A DNA stretch of 64,000 bases from Laetiporus sulphureus 93-53 (GCF_001632365.1 NW_024468511.1:934998-998997); one strand, 5' to 3'; counted from the stretch's first letter, positions 22,566-34,577 are shown. Numbers and translations: made by a program. Notes: generated from the letters alone by a model not told the origin.

Positions 22566-24161
22566 ATGAAATGTCAATATTTTGTCCTAGGCACCGTCTT
22601 CAGCTTGTTCATCATGCTCACTGCTACTGTGCTCTGTGCTCTTGTCAAAGTGTTTGAACAACATGCTATTTTCCTATCAGAGTTGCTTATAGGTTTGCTA
22701 TGTGGGCGAGGCAATGAAACTCCAAATCCTTTTATAAAAGATGTGGCTGCAAATCTTCATGAGATACTTGCTGCACTCTTGCAGCACACTCACACATTTT
22801 ATACAACACAGCAATTTGCTTTTGACATCACGAAGAAGCACTGCTTTGACTCTGTGCAAAGACTGACAAATACAAAAAATGGCTGACATTTTAGTGCACT
22901 CCACACGACTGCTGATCAAATTCAGAATTTTTGAATCGAAGAAATGGCAGCCGACATGCATGATATTGCCTCAGGACTATGAAATCTAATCAGTCACCTA
23001 CTCTCAGGTGGTGACCAACCAATTATTCAAAGTGATCTGAGCCTGAAAGAGTTAGACATGGAGGAGATGGAATACTGGGCAGCACTCGGTGATGATGAAG
23101 TTGAAGCTGAGGAAGAGGCAGTGGAGAAAAAGAGGATAAAGATTGTTCGCAAGTGTCAAATTGCACTGCACCACATTGTAAGGCATCACGACCATTGTAT
23201 GGCATGAAGTATTCACCAAAAACATTTATAGAAAATTGTCATAATCATCTCAATGCTCATGCATTCTCAGAGTCAAAAATGTAATGCTCTGGCAGCAGTC
23301 AATGGACTTTTCTTCCATTCATGCAATACTCCTGATAAGGTCATCAAAGCTCTTGCTCATATGGGCATATCAATTTCTCCATATGCTATCGGAACTGCTG
23401 TCCATTCTCTGTCTCGGCAGAGTGCAGAGGCTATACAAGAAATTGGTCAATCATTACTAGCTGCATACAGCTATGATAACTTTGACATCAACCTGCCTAT
23501 GAAGACACCGAGAATCGAAAAGTCCTCCGAGACATTGCTGCACTTGACTTCCAGTGACATACTTCTACTTGATCATGGGGTGATGAAGGAGGACCTACAT
23601 TGCTCACAAGAGCTTTGGGAGAGGTCACCATTAAATTTCACATTGTCCTCAATGTCAATTCCACGCTATGATTTTGACAATCTTCTTAAATTGCATCCTG
23701 AGAGCGCACATCTATCAAACCTGACATGGTGAGGTCGATTCAATTTCTGGAAGTTCCTGCATGATCTTGTCCATTATGGATCTGAGGGCTTTCAAAAATT
23801 CATCCTGAACATCAGCAATCGATAGAAGATTGATGCCATTCCTGTGACAAAGCTTCAGCATCATCTGATGTGAGCTATGGATATCAACCAATCCTGGGTG
23901 AACAGAAACATCAAGGCAATCACAAACTTACTATCACAGAGAGGAGTTGGAGATTCAAATGAAGTGACCACACAAGGGTGGCCTGACTTGTCGGTGGTTG
24001 ACTTATCTGAACATGTTGTTTTGATTCATGGTGATCTGAGTACCTGTGAAAGGGTTCAGTCCATTCTCAAGGTTCGCAGCATCGAAAAAACACCTTGGCA
24101 TCATGTCACAGTGCTAGCTTGGCACAAGATCCAAGAGGATCAAAAAAGGACAGTTATGTGA
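22566..24161 (+). pseudogene. DUF6589-like transposon-associated protein, decayed
   Basis: A discontinuous plus-strand reading frame with several premature stops. The upstream part (22566-22886) gives CALVKVFEQHAIFLSELLI and AANLHEILAALLQ. The best-preserved block (23253-23732) has KCNALAAVNGLFFHSCNTPD, KALAHMGISISPYAIGTAV and SYDNFDINL. A later block (23877-24161) has VVLIHGDLSTCERVQSI and RSIEKTPWHHV. This succession matches what I recall of DUF6589 proteins, which are abundant in Agaricomycete repeats. Their biochemical role is unknown to me. Stops occur after NLTW at about 23732 and again near 23825. It is a relic, not a gene. Confidence 0.65.
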
Positions 24162-24348
24162 TGTGCTGCCCTGTCCCCCAGAACCCTAGCTGGCTGCCTA
24201 AGCCAAAGGTGACTCACTGATGAGGAGTATGCAGGAAATGTGGTGAGAAATATAATGGAGCTGTTTAGGCTCAGTGGAGTGGCTATAGTGAAGATGAGGA
24301 GAAACAATCTGAGGGTTCGTCCTCTACACCACCAATCCCATGCCACGC

Positions 24349-25330
24349 TGATATGCTCAACCGTGTCCTGGCCGTGAGCAGCGCTCCTAACCAAACCTCT
24401 ACTGGTGGAAGGCGAACGGGGCTCTGTCCATCCGCGGTCCCTTTGGGCTATGGTCACAGAAAACTTCAGATGATAATGCAGCGACGGGCGGCCGTGAGTT
24501 GTACAGCTGTGTTGCTTGAAACAGAGTCAGATTGGTCAACAGTTCTGGATCGGTGAGTGTCGGACTTGACTGTATGGACACCTCTGACTGGGAAACAGTT
24601 GAAAGCTGGAATGTGGGGGTGTGTGGGTGTAGAATGTGACTGGTGACTTTTGTACTCGTGAACTGTGGTGGCTGAAGGTCTGGGTTGTGGCACGAGGACC
24701 TGCTATATCTCGAAAGTGCTGGTCAAGTGCTGACGACGAAGCCCTAATAGCCTCTGAACTGGGTGAAGTGCCGACAACGAAGCCCTAAGTGCTTCTGACT
24801 GAAACGAGCATCGACGATGAACTCCTGGGTACTAGCAAGGCTATGGGATCTGATGGGGACGGAATCCTGGTTTGAGACTTGTGACTGGTGGCGTGCGAGC
24901 AAAATGCGATGGCGTGAGGTACGAGAATGCGATAACGTGACTTATCTGGCTGAAAACTAAGTTGAGCTAGAGGCCACTGCTGAAAGTGCTGCCTCTCTCA
25001 GTGTTGAGAATCCCAGAGATGTAGAACGTGATCGCAATAGACGTAGATGTAGTTGGGCACGATGCCCTAGCGTAGACAAGATGAGAACTGAGCACTGCTG
25101 CATGGAGAACTCCATCCAAAACTCTCCTTTTATTCCTATGTACAGTGTAGACTATATAGTGGATCGGAAATGAGTCAGCTGAGTCGCTGAAATGCGTTTC
25201 TGATCATACATTATGTTTCCGATCCATTGAAACCTGTCGCAAAGCTCATTCCTGCCCCCTTTCCATATCATACAGTCAGGGAACTGGAAGTCCGGCCCTG
25301 TCAGGGTCCCTCAGTCTGCTACCCTATCTT
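24349..25330. repeat. LTR-like repeat, related to inverted copy at 61845-62376
   Basis: From TGATATGCTCAACCG rightward, roughly 480 bp match the complement of 61845-62376 with many substitutions. The shared part includes CTCTACTGGTGGAAGG-like sequence and a cluster of about 30-bp units of the form GTGC(T/C)GAC(G/A)ACGAAGCCCTAA. In the 61.8-62.4 kb copy it abuts gypsy RNase H coding sequence. An LTR or a conserved non-coding 3' region of a gypsy family is the likeliest explanation. The right limit is uncertain and no second LTR was found. Confidence 0.4.
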
Positions 25331-25347
25331 CCATTCAGTTAGCGCAC

Positions 25348-26949
25348 TTGTTCATTTTTGAGTTGCCTAACTGGTCACATTCCGCTCTCACGCTGCACGT
25401 TGTAATCGGCTATGCTTCCTCATGGCTCACTCGTTATTTTCGCGCCTCATGTTCACCTTCTGACCCCTTCATGTGGTTCCCTGTTCCCAGGCTGTCAGTA
25501 AAGTCTTTTTTGCCCACTCTGGACTGCTCCAGCTTGGTGTTTGTCTTTTCCGATCACGGCGACTCGCTATCCAATTGTGTGACAGTCAGACACAGTTTCT
25601 GGCATTTTCTGATCGCAGAATATCTCGGTGTGTATCACCTCCCCCGTTCTGAGATCTGGACCGTCCTCAGTCTGTCAGGCTTGTGTACTTTAGATAGCAT
25701 GACCTCACTGTCAGTTCCCAGTCTTTTGCTGCTATGTCCCACACCGACGGTGTCTTCAGCCTTGTGGCTCGCGCTTGCGGTGTCTACTCCATTGATGGTG
25801 CTTGCATTTTGCTACTGCAGCACCTCGATAATCTCGTGTTTGCATCGCCCACTCCTGATTCTCATGCATTGGTCTGGCAGGGCTGGGCCACTTCATTTTC
25901 CGTGTACGAGGTGAGTATTTCATGTCGCGATCTGCCTTCTGACGGTTAACACTGCGGCCTTCCAGTTATGCATGACCTGTGACTATCCGAACCGTGCCAA
26001 GAGTTTGCTGCATGAGGTCAATTCGGTGTACGACTGGCTCATGCTGAATGTGAGCCCTGACTTCGATCGGATCCCAGCCATGGTTTCTTTCATCCTGAGA
26101 GGTTATTCTGAGGCTGTCGGCACTGCTGACCTGATTTGTTCATCTGCTGCGATGGCTGAGATCATGTAGGAGATCGTCGAGGCTGCAGACTGTGGCAATT
26201 TTGACAAGTTCCCTGAAAGTCGTGACCTTACTTGCGATCGCTTTCTAATGGCGTTCACGGCAAATGATGTTTTTGTGGATCAGCATGACCGTACATTCCT
26301 TGGGCAGACCATCCTGATTGGCTGCTGGTGGATAGACTATGATAGCTGACACATTCCTTCTTCTTCTGCCATGTCTCGTGCTATGGCAGAGATTCTTCAG
26401 GATGCAGTCAAGCACAAACCTGAAGTTGCTGCAGTGACTCTGCGAGTTCAGTCGCATTCGGCGTCCGTTGTGAGTATGGCATCGTCCGCAGTCACCACCA
26501 AGTCTTCTGAGTCAGATACACTGTGTGAGCACTACACCACCATCCACGCCCTCCCAAAGCATGTGCAGATCGCATTCTTGAGCTTCAGAAAGCCATGGCT
26601 GCATACCAAGGTACATTCATTCGCTTTTCACTGCCTGCGCGTCGCTTATGTTTCTGCCACCAGTGCTCTAAATGCTTGATGGATGGTGACTGCATGATTA
26701 TGCCTTCCGAGCATGGTGGGCAGGCTTGCGTTCGCTGCTGAGTGTCACACCTCAAGTGCTCATTTGTCCAATCTCCCTCTAGTACACCTTCTTTTTCTTG
26801 ATCGGAAATGCTGCCATCCTGACTCCACTCCTTTTGCGCTTGCAGGTGCCAAATCGCTTGTCAATATCGAGCGGATTCTTAGCAAGGTTCACGGACTGGA
26901 TGTTTCCAGCACTCTGCTTGTTGAGATCTATACGCAGGAGCACGCGTGA
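25348..26949 (+). pseudogene. Uncharacterised transposon-island gene with zinc-cluster motif, decayed
   Basis: I do not recognise the family by name. Coherent protein sequence appears in successive exons: DGVFSLVARACGVYSIDGAC and HALVWQGWATSFSVYE at 25734-25914, CDYPNRAKSLLHEVNSVYDW at 25972-26169, then AMAEILQDAVKHKPEVAAVT at 26371. At about 26637-26750 comes a cysteine cluster FCHQCSKCLMDGDC followed by ACVRC and LKCSF, giving C-x2-C-x2-C-x5-C-x13-C-x2-C-x5-C. A TGA interrupts the cluster after VRC, another stop occurs at 26167, and frames shift between blocks, so the gene is broken. The frame at 25348-25733 is hydrophobic low-information sequence and may not be coding. Cysteine clusters of this style recur at about 27.8 kb and 36.3 kb. 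Confidence 0.45.
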
Positions 26950-27274
26950 CTGGTAGTGGAGGCGACTCGCATTAGCGAGCGTCTCCAGTTCTTAAAGTCC
27001 TTTCTGGCTGCGAATGGGAAAGCCACATAGTCTAGACCTGTCTCAATTTGTCCTTCGTGTACTCTGCTTGCTCATGTACAATAGTCCGACTGTGTTTGTT
27101 TCTGATGCTGTACTGTGAATCCATTGTTTTGGGTGGCTTCGATCTGAGTTGGCTCGCGTTTTGGTCCTGCAACAGAAGTCCTGCCCGAGTCACTTGAACT
27201 GGCTTCCTGAGAAAGCTGACTGGCTCTACCATGTGGTAGAGGACGATACCACAAGGTTTTAATGATGCGTTCAC

Positions 27275-28656
27275 ATGTCTGAGCTTGGCCAGTTCAATTT
27301 TTCTGCAATGGCGCCTAACTCGCCTCTCCCTCTATCTCAATCTCTCAGCTCCTCGATGGGCAATCCCGCTACCCCATCATCTTCTCAACGTCCTGCGACT
27401 CCGGTTGCTTCTCCACGCAAGGTATGCTTGTCTTTTCAGACCCTTTGGCTTTTCACAGCACTAATTTCTCTCCTTGACACCTAGGTGACAGATGCAAAGG
27501 ACGTCGTCATGGGCGTCATGTATTCCACTTGGGAGGCATTGCATGAGGCAGAGCCTCTCGATCCAGCTGTGGATTTTGAATTCCTTATACATAAGTTCCT
27601 TTCTACTCTGGTAAGTAAACACTCCATTGCACTCATCACTGGCTAACTTGCTCCCTCCGCTAGCATGATCTTCGCACTTTCTCAGATTCAGTGTCACAAA
27701 CGTGCTACGCCCGATTTTGCCAAAAGGCCTAAGCACATCTTGACTCCTTTTTCCAGTGTCGCTATTGCCTTCTTTCCAACAAGGTGTCTCATACTTGCAT
27801 GCTAAGTGAGTTCTGTCCTAAATGCCACAAATGTCACCACGACCACAAGGCTTGCAAGTGGTGGATGCATGATACGGTCCCTGACATTGACGATGCCAAC
27901 GGATGGCTTTCGCTAAAGAAGCTGTACTGTCAAAAGGACTGGCCCCTGCCCAAGATGCCAGATGCTTCCATGATTGTGAAGGCTTCTAGTCACCAGGGTG
28001 ACTATGATGAGCAGATGCATGATGCGAACACTGCTGGCAGCGATTACGCTATGGAGCTCGAGCTTCTGCTGGACACACTGATTGACGAATATGAGACTGT
28101 GATTGCTCTGGCCCCATGCCTTTATAGGCCTCCCTCCTTTCTCATTTTGTTTCTGGCTAACTGACCTTTCTCCAGGTCTGGCCCATACCTTACCCGACAT
28201 GCCTGAGCCCAATGTTGAGTCTGACGCTGAAGGTGCACCCGAGGTTGTGACCGTCAAGCAAGAGAAGGACACTGCTGGGCCTTCTCGTCATAAGCTGGCG
28301 ATTCCTTCGCCGCCACGTGGTATGTTCCTTTCTGCATCATTACTTCCTTGCTAATGATTTCTTTAGGTCATTTTGACAGGCCTCCCAAGTGTTCTAGCTT
28401 CGACGACTCTGACCCGGATGACATCATGATGCAGCACTTCCATGCTGGCACCATCGTTGTCCCGTCGACCAAGGTCCTCAAGCTGCACTCGTTGAAAGGC
28501 AAAGCTCGCACAAAGGGCTTCTCCAAGAATGCAGCCATGAAGCCAGAACTGACTCGCACTTCGCCAGCTGCCATCGAGCCTTCTGCAGCCAGTATGCAAC
28601 TCGAGCAGATGATCGAGCTCTCAGAGAATCATGCCTTGAGGGCTCGCAAGTTGTGA
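27275..28656 (+). CDS. Uncharacterised zinc-cluster protein of the transposon island, possibly broken
   Basis: Exons separated by GT-AG introns are visible. A Ser/Pro-rich start (APNSPLPLSQ...TPVASPRK) is followed by KDVVMGVMYSTWEALHEAEP and PAVDFEFLIHKFLSTL. Around 27750-27860 there is a Cys/His cluster: CRYC, SHTC, FCPKCHKCHHDHKACKWW. An acidic part follows (LELLLDTLIDEYETV), then PEPNVESDAEGAPEVVTVKQ, and a Lys-rich tail LKGKARTKGFSKNAAMK ending ALRARKL. The frame between 27664 and 27760 is uncertain and may contain a stop. No known catalytic domain was seen. It may be the second gene of the unit that includes 25348-26949. Confidence 0.4.
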
Positions 28657-28947
28657 TATCGTTGGTGCACTGGGCTTGGGCTGGGGTGATGCAAAGTGGG
28701 CTGTCTGCATAGTCTTTCATATCTCTGTTGTGATCTCTCCTCCTCCACATGCGCGGAGCAAATGTATTAGTTAGCCTGCTTGAATAAACCGTGTGTTGAA
28801 AAACCTTGCATGAGTTTTCCCGAGTGAATCATTAAGCGAGATGTCGCAAAATATGATAGTCTTGTCCAAGTTTTTGAGTCTCCTGAGTCCATAGCCGAGT
28901 CCTTGCCTATATACAATTGAAGAATTAGTTCGAATCCCTATGCTTGT
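28657..28947. other. Spacer between zinc-cluster gene and gypsy relic
   Basis: About 290 bp without a gene. A GTTCGAATCCC string at about 28929-28939 resembles a tRNA T-arm, but no matching acceptor or anticodon arms are present. Confidence 0.3.
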
Positions 28948-29055
28948 TTATTCTGACTCATTTGCATCGTACTGGTCTTGCTGTCCTTCATCTTCATCTC
29001 CTGACTCCTCGTCTTCTTGTCCTTCCTCCGGTTCCTCTTCTCCTTGGTCATCCGA

Positions 29056-29571
29056 CTAGAGCATCTCCTTCAATCTGGTTTCTGATGCGTCCAACATTTC
29101 TTCTGCGATCACGATCTTCTTTCTTGCTGTGAATGGTACCACCCTAAATGCTGCAATCAGCTGATCCAATACTGCTCCATCCAACTCACAGAGCATGTAT
29201 GCTCCTCCCCGATTGTGAAACAGCACAATATACGGCCCAATATAGTGCGGTCTCATTTTCTGATTGAGTGCTTTCTCGATCTGCGTATGCTGAACCAAGA
29301 CTAGGTCTCCGCGCTTATAGTCAAAATCCTTGATCACATTCTTGTGGACTCGCTCGAATCGTCTGGCTGCTTCTCTTCTGGCTTCGTAGACTGCATTATG
29401 GATTCTTGCGTCCTGTTCACGGTGCTTCTGTAATGCTTCAGCTCGACTCGCAATTAGGTCAGTTGTTGTCACCATTCTGACTGGGGCTGGAATCAAATAC
29501 ATTGCTTCAACGATGTCAAGTGGTAGGACTGGATGGGTGCCTGTGACTGCGAAATAAGGTGTGCAACCCAT
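29056..29571 (-). pseudogene. gypsy-1 integrase C-terminal fragment
   Basis: An open stretch of 171 codons: GCTPYFAVTGTHPVLPLDI, EARREAARRFERVHKNVI, YKRGDLVLVQHTQIEKAL, MRPHYIGPYIVLFHNRGGAY. The KGDLVLV...GPY(I/V)V pattern is the SH3-like DNA-binding domain of gypsy integrases. The catalytic core lies upstream (29600-30200) but is too broken to read continuously. Confidence 0.8.
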
Positions 29572-30557
29572 TCGTCTCCTAACCGTTACTCTTTTCGACC
29601 AGAAAACGGAATGTGCGACTTGACTCCATTTGCGCTCCTCTCCGTTGGCAGCCTTGAATAGACCTTGCCAAATGTCGAAATGTGGTCGCTCAACGATTTC
29701 ATTCGCTCATGAGTTGTAGCCACTTATCCGAATGTGCTTGATGTGATATTTCTTCTCCAGATAGGCTGCTGCTTTTATGAATGGTGCACCATTGTCAGTT
29801 ACGATTTCTGATAAGGGCCCCAGTGGCAGAGTATATCCTCAAAAATCCAATCGCCGAGATTCTTCGCAGTTTCTGCTCAAAGCATACGGAACTCAGGATA
29901 GTGGGTGAGTGAACACTGACCCTGCACAATGTACTTGAATCTGTTTGAGGGCAGCATATGCATTGTGTCAATATATATCTTCGCAAATATCGGGGCTGGA
30001 ATCGCAACAGTCGGTGGAATGAGAATCTGGTGAATATGTTACTTCTGACATATCACGCAAGTCTTTATGAACCAAGCAATGTCAGCTGCGACATCCGGCC
30101 ACCAAAAGCATTTGCGAATCAATGATCGAGTCAGAAAAATGCCTCGATGCCCAAGTTCGTCATGTGCTCCAGCGAGGACTCGCAGTCAGTTTCCTGGTAA
30201 TATGACTAGCTAGTGCGATCCTTGTCCATCCTTCCTCCAGAGATGTCCATCTCGCTTGAAGAAGTGAACCACATACTTGAGCATCCGATCATATTCCTTG
30301 TCTGAGTAATTCTCCAGTCGCTGCAACGTTTCTAGCCAGTCAGTAATTAGAATGATGAAATGGTCATTCTGTCTGGCTCGTGCGGATTGTGAAACGTCCT
30401 TGTAGCTGACTGCCTTCAGTTCCTGAGTATCTTGCATGGATTCCAATTTGTCATCACTTTGAGTCAGAAGCACAAAACCTGATTGCATGGCTGGCTCCTC
30501 CCCCGTTCTGAATAATTGACCGTCCTTGGTCGACGGCGGATTACTCGGAAGCTGTGC

Positions 30558-31621
30558 TCAGGGAAGTACTTGGTGCATAAAGCCGTTCATGCGATCCACC
30601 CAGTCATCAAAGTTGGTGTCCTTGATCGGCTCTGGTGGCAGGTTGCCTGGCTGTCTCGGTCGGCATGATGATCCATCTGGACCATGCATGACTCCTGGAA
30701 CATGGACTAGCCGGAAATGGTACATGAGGATCACGATGACCCAATGGTTGATGCTTGCACTCGGAGCGATGTCTGGGTTCTGCAACATGCCCTTAATGTA
30801 CTTGGCATCCACTTCGACTATCAGGTTGCGAATGCCGATTAGATAGACCTTGAGTGCTCGCAAAGCACGATATAGCCCGTAGAGCTCGAGCTTTGGTTGC
30901 AAAAACTTTTTCTCATGATCGTTGAGCATGATGGACCCAAATCAATTGAAAAACTGCTTTTTTGAACCGTCAGTCGCGCCTTGGCACAACTGATATCCAA
31001 CTGCGATCAGAGACATGTCCACTGCAAGAATAACCAGTGCTGGTGAGTCGTAATCGATCACTCTCAAAGCTGGCGACTCCAATAATGCCTGCTTTAGGTC
31101 TTCCATCACTTTGAGCTGTGCCTCACTGAATTCGAATGGAACTCCTTTCCGAGTAAGCTGCATGAGCGAGTGGGCTCGCTTTGCGAAGTCTTTGATGAAG
31201 ATCCTCACAACTCCGATCATGCCTAGGAATGCTCAAACTTCTGATAGGTCCTTGCATGGACCTCAATTTCTGACTGTCCAGACTCGTGATTCATCTGGCA
31301 ATCGTCCAAATGGTGTACACCTGTGTCCGACGACCATAATTTCCTCAGCACATAGTGTTAGCTTCATTCCCGAGAAGGTACCTCCAGCATATCCATCAGC
31401 TGCACAATGCGATTGAGATTCTGGAAGTGTTCCCAGATGAATCGTCGGATGCCATTGTTGCCTGCGATCTTCTCGCAGCTTCCGTCCGAATTGAGGTATC
31501 TAGTCACTGGACCTTTAACTGGGACATCATTGATGTATGGCATGGTGAACACGGAGATTTCTGATTGCAAAATGTATGTGACGTCATTGTGAAAGATTGG
31601 CACTGAGTTGATCCACCCCAT
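30558..31621 (-). pseudogene. gypsy-1 reverse transcriptase / RNase H fragments
   Basis: Three overlapping open stretches. 31621-31364 carries the RT palm with YINDVPVKGPVTRY and FIWEHFQNLNRIVQ. 31220-30942 carries IRIFIKDFA-like sequence with LTRKGVPFEFSEAQLKVMED and VILAVDMSLIAVGYQL, where the RNase H DAS motif is altered. 30929-30558 carries LYRALRALKVYLIG, VEVDAKYIKGML and LVHVPGVMHGPDG. The Asn in YIND replaces an essential catalytic Asp, so this copy could not be active even without its stops. Confidence 0.8.
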
Positions 31622-32547
31622 CCGAAGGGTGACCAGTCACAAAGCTCCTAATGGTGTCTGGAATGTGGTGAGGTCACGCGATGTCTCCACTATGAGTCTC
31701 TCATCATATTCAACATATAGATCGAGCATTGCTCCACAGGCACGACTGCCGAACTGCTCTGCTAGATGCTCCGGAGTCAGCGTAACTCCCGAGTGCTGAA
31801 TTGTGATGGCGTTGAGTGGTTCGAGACTGTGAATGAGTCGCAGAGACTTTCTGTCCTTCTTTACAACACAGAACCATCACATTCAGTATGAGGAGTTTGA
31901 GGGCTCGTAGACTCCGACGTCCAGCTTCTTCTTGATAATCGTGCAGACTTCCTTATAAATGCCCAGTGGAATCAGAATGTTCCGCTGAACCCATGGCTGA
32001 TGTGGAATGACTGGGAAATTGATTGGCGGAAAATACCGCGACTTGAATTGTCCCCACTCGGAATCACTTCAAGTGAACACCTGATTGTGCAGACACATAA
32101 ATGCATGCATGAGAGCTCACTCTTTTGGCTCGCTCTTTCAGCCACAAATATCACAGCTGGTGAACCACATCCAAAGCCTCCATGCATTCCTTCATATAGC
32201 GACCGGTCAGAAAGAATGGGCCTGGTCACTCTGGAAGCTTAGGTAGATGTCACAAAGGGTCTCTAACTATTCATCAAACGATTCAGAATTGCTCGGGTAC
32301 TGATGCGATTACTGGTCGAGTTTTGAGTGCCACTGGCTTGTACTTTTTCTTGGTCACAGCGTAGCCTGCTCTCGAGCTTGACTCTTGATCGCAACCTTGG
32401 CCTATGATCATCTGTAGCAGTCGTGAAGTCTGAGGTGACTGTATACAATGATGATATGGCATCGAGGACCTGTCTTGAGGCTCGCAGATAGCTTGACTGA
32501 ATGGAAATGGGATCAGAAGATACAACTGGGGAATAGGCTGATATACA

Positions 32548-33516
32548 GTGACCCACAAAACTGTTGATAAGATTGCTCACTTCGACTTGTATAGTGAATA
32601 TCTTCTCAACCAATGGGTGAAGCTAGGCACACAAAACTTCGGACCTTACAAAGTACTTCAGAAGCTAGGCCCAGTCACATTCAAACTGGAACTGTCTAAG
32701 CAAATGAAGGTCCACCCGGTCTTCCATGCTAGCAAGTTGATCATGTATCACCAAGACACGGTCGCACACCATGAACCCTCAAAGGCCCCAGCTATAGAAA
32801 TCGAAGGAGAACCAGAATTCGAAGTGGAAGAAATACTAGACTCAAAGGTAGTAAGGGGAAGGGTCCAATACCTCATCAAATGGAAAGGCTATGACCATTC
32901 CGACAACACATGGGAACCCTGAACAAATCTTACCAACACCGATGAGCTTCTTCAGACATTCCACCAGCAACACCCAGATGCAGCCAGAGCACCAATCAGG
33001 GTTGTCACTTTTGGTGGAAAATGCTTCAAACTATCCTCATACGAAGTTGCACCAATATCCACTCACAGTATCAACATGTCCGACCACCCGGACGAGTTCT
33101 TCCTATATCATAAGATGACAGATCTTGCCAAATCACCAAAAAAATCCTCAAATGAAGCAGCAGGATGGGATATTTATGCAGCAGAAATGCATGAAATCCC
33201 CCGGCATTCACGAGCTGTGGTAGGAACGGGAGTCGCAATTGACCCTCTCAAACATACCTATACATGAATAGCTCCACGCAGTGGACTGGCTGCATGAGGA
33301 ATTGATGTGGGCGCAGGAGTTGTCGATCCAGACTACATGGGAGAACTCAAGGTCGTACTGATCAACACAACAGATTTCGTATTTTCAGTCAAACCGGGAG
33401 ACAGGATAGCCCAGATAGTCTTCGAGTATTACGCCGAAGGGCTTCCCTCTTGAAGCTACCAACCGTTGCGAGCAACTAAAAGGAGAAACAAAGGTTTTGG
33501 CTCCTCGGGACAATGA
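32548..33516 (+). pseudogene. Chromovirus Pol C-terminus: integrase end, chromodomain and dUTPase in one frame
   Basis: One plus-strand frame runs from 32548 to a TGA at 33514-33516 with four internal TGA codons (32920, 33265, 33295, 33451). It begins in the integrase C-terminus ([34 protein letters not shown]). A chromodomain follows ([35 protein letters not shown]). After a linker the five trimeric-dUTPase motifs appear in order: [45 protein letters not shown]; and the terminal KGFGSSGQ. dUTPase hydrolyses dUTP and would limit uracil incorporation during reverse transcription. The stop codons make this copy inactive. The 5' part (gag, protease, RT) is absent. Confidence 0.88.
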
Positions 33517-33519
33517 GCC

Positions 33520-33534
33520 TTGAGAGGGGGGTAG
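33520..33534 (+). other. Polypurine tract of the chromovirus
   Basis: TGAGAGGGGGGTAG lies between the pol stop and the LTR start. It is the expected primer site for plus-strand DNA synthesis and helps fix the LTR boundary. Confidence 0.75.
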
Positions 33535-34211
33535 TGTCACAGATTTTCACCACAAAGTCCACACGTGACTTTTCTCACATCACAGATCACGTGCTTCACC
33601 AATATCTCATGCCACTCAGCCACAGACGTGACACATAGAGATCAGGTAATAGTCCACATCATATGTTATGGTCCACACCCGCAGATGATACGGTCGGACC
33701 TGTCTATTCCAGGATACAATAGAGGCACCCATTTGGGAACAAAGGGAACAAGGACTATTGTTATGCGTCGGCCTTCCACTTCCTATTAGTTTAGCCAGAA
33801 GCGCAGATAGGCACGATGTTCGCACACGTTACTGCGGCAACCATCGATCTTCCCACTTATTGTTCTACATCTGGACATCTCATTGTTTCATGTACGGCCA
33901 TTTGCTTATACCTGTAGATAGGTAGCTTAGGTAAGATAGCCCGCTGTATGTGTATATAAGACCAGCCATGTAGAGGACGAAACTTCAGATTGTTTCTCCT
34001 CATCTACTACCAGTAGCACTCACTGAGCTCATCAGCTCCTTCATATATCTCTACCCTTTCCTGTGTCAGCCACATCGACTAGTAAGTCAACACACTCTTA
34101 TGCCACATAGGGTTCAGGGGGATATTTTGGGATCAGGAGGATCAGGACAGCACGTTCCACGTGACTGCTCCTTTTAGTCTTTTGGATCTCTTGTCCAGTG
34201 TTACTGTGACA
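33535..34211 (+). repeat. 3' LTR of the chromovirus (677 bp)
   Basis: Begins TGTCACAG directly after the polypurine tract and ends CTGTGACA, a perfect 8-bp inverted terminal pair with TG...CA ends. A TATA-like GTATATAAG sits at about 33952-33960, as expected for the U3 promoter. No 5' LTR exists in the window, so LTR divergence and target duplication cannot be examined. Confidence 0.82.
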
Positions 34212-34577
34212 CAGTCCATTTTGAGGTCACGTCCTGAGGTCCATAGTGTGTCGTTCATGTAAATTATCTGTACTCCTGTCTCAATGTACCTGTTCCACCC
34301 CGAACTTGATGTCAAATGTTAGGGGAGTGGATTCATAGTGAGGGCAGTCACGCTGGCCACCTCACATTTTTGTTGGACTCAAATATTGACTGTTCCCAGT
34401 CAATGCCACCACGCCGAAAGCTGTGCACCTGATACCCACATGATCAAAGAGGCCTAGGTGGCATGAAAGACAGGCTCGGGCAGAAACAACAAAGCTTGAG
34501 GCAAAAACTGCCTGAATTCTGCTCAGAACACACACTGCCTGGTCTGCGAAGCCATTAGCTGAACTGCTCATGAGCCA
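34212..34577. other. Spacer right of chromovirus LTR
   Basis: About 370 bp with no supported gene. It probably contains upstream sequence of the zinc-cluster gene relic to the right. Nothing else was recognised. Confidence 0.3.

Larger units (their letters stand above)
28948..32555 (-). mobile_element. Ty3/gypsy retrotransposon, 5'-truncated decayed pol (gypsy-1)
   Basis: Minus-strand pol domains appear in the expected order from right to left. First comes the RT N-terminal linker (KKKYKPVALKTRPVIASVPE near 32300). RT follows with its active-site region near 31530 (PYINDVPVKGPVTRY), then the RT thumb and RNase H (31220-30558, with KLELYGLYRALRAL and FRLVHVPGVMHGPDG). An integrase zinc-domain region lies near 30300 and the integrase C-terminus at 29571-29056. 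An acidic tail follows (EEEPEEGQEDEESGDEDEG) to a stop at 28948-28950. Stops and frameshifts break every domain, and the usual YIDD motif reads YIND. Gag, protease and both LTRs are missing. The right limit coincides with the start of an oppositely oriented chromovirus fragment. Confidence 0.85.

Noticed and set aside
28925..28945. tRNA-like T-arm string GTTCGAATCCC
   Set aside because: No paired acceptor stem, D-arm or anticodon arm could be found around it. It falls in the spacer just past the gypsy-1 pol stop.
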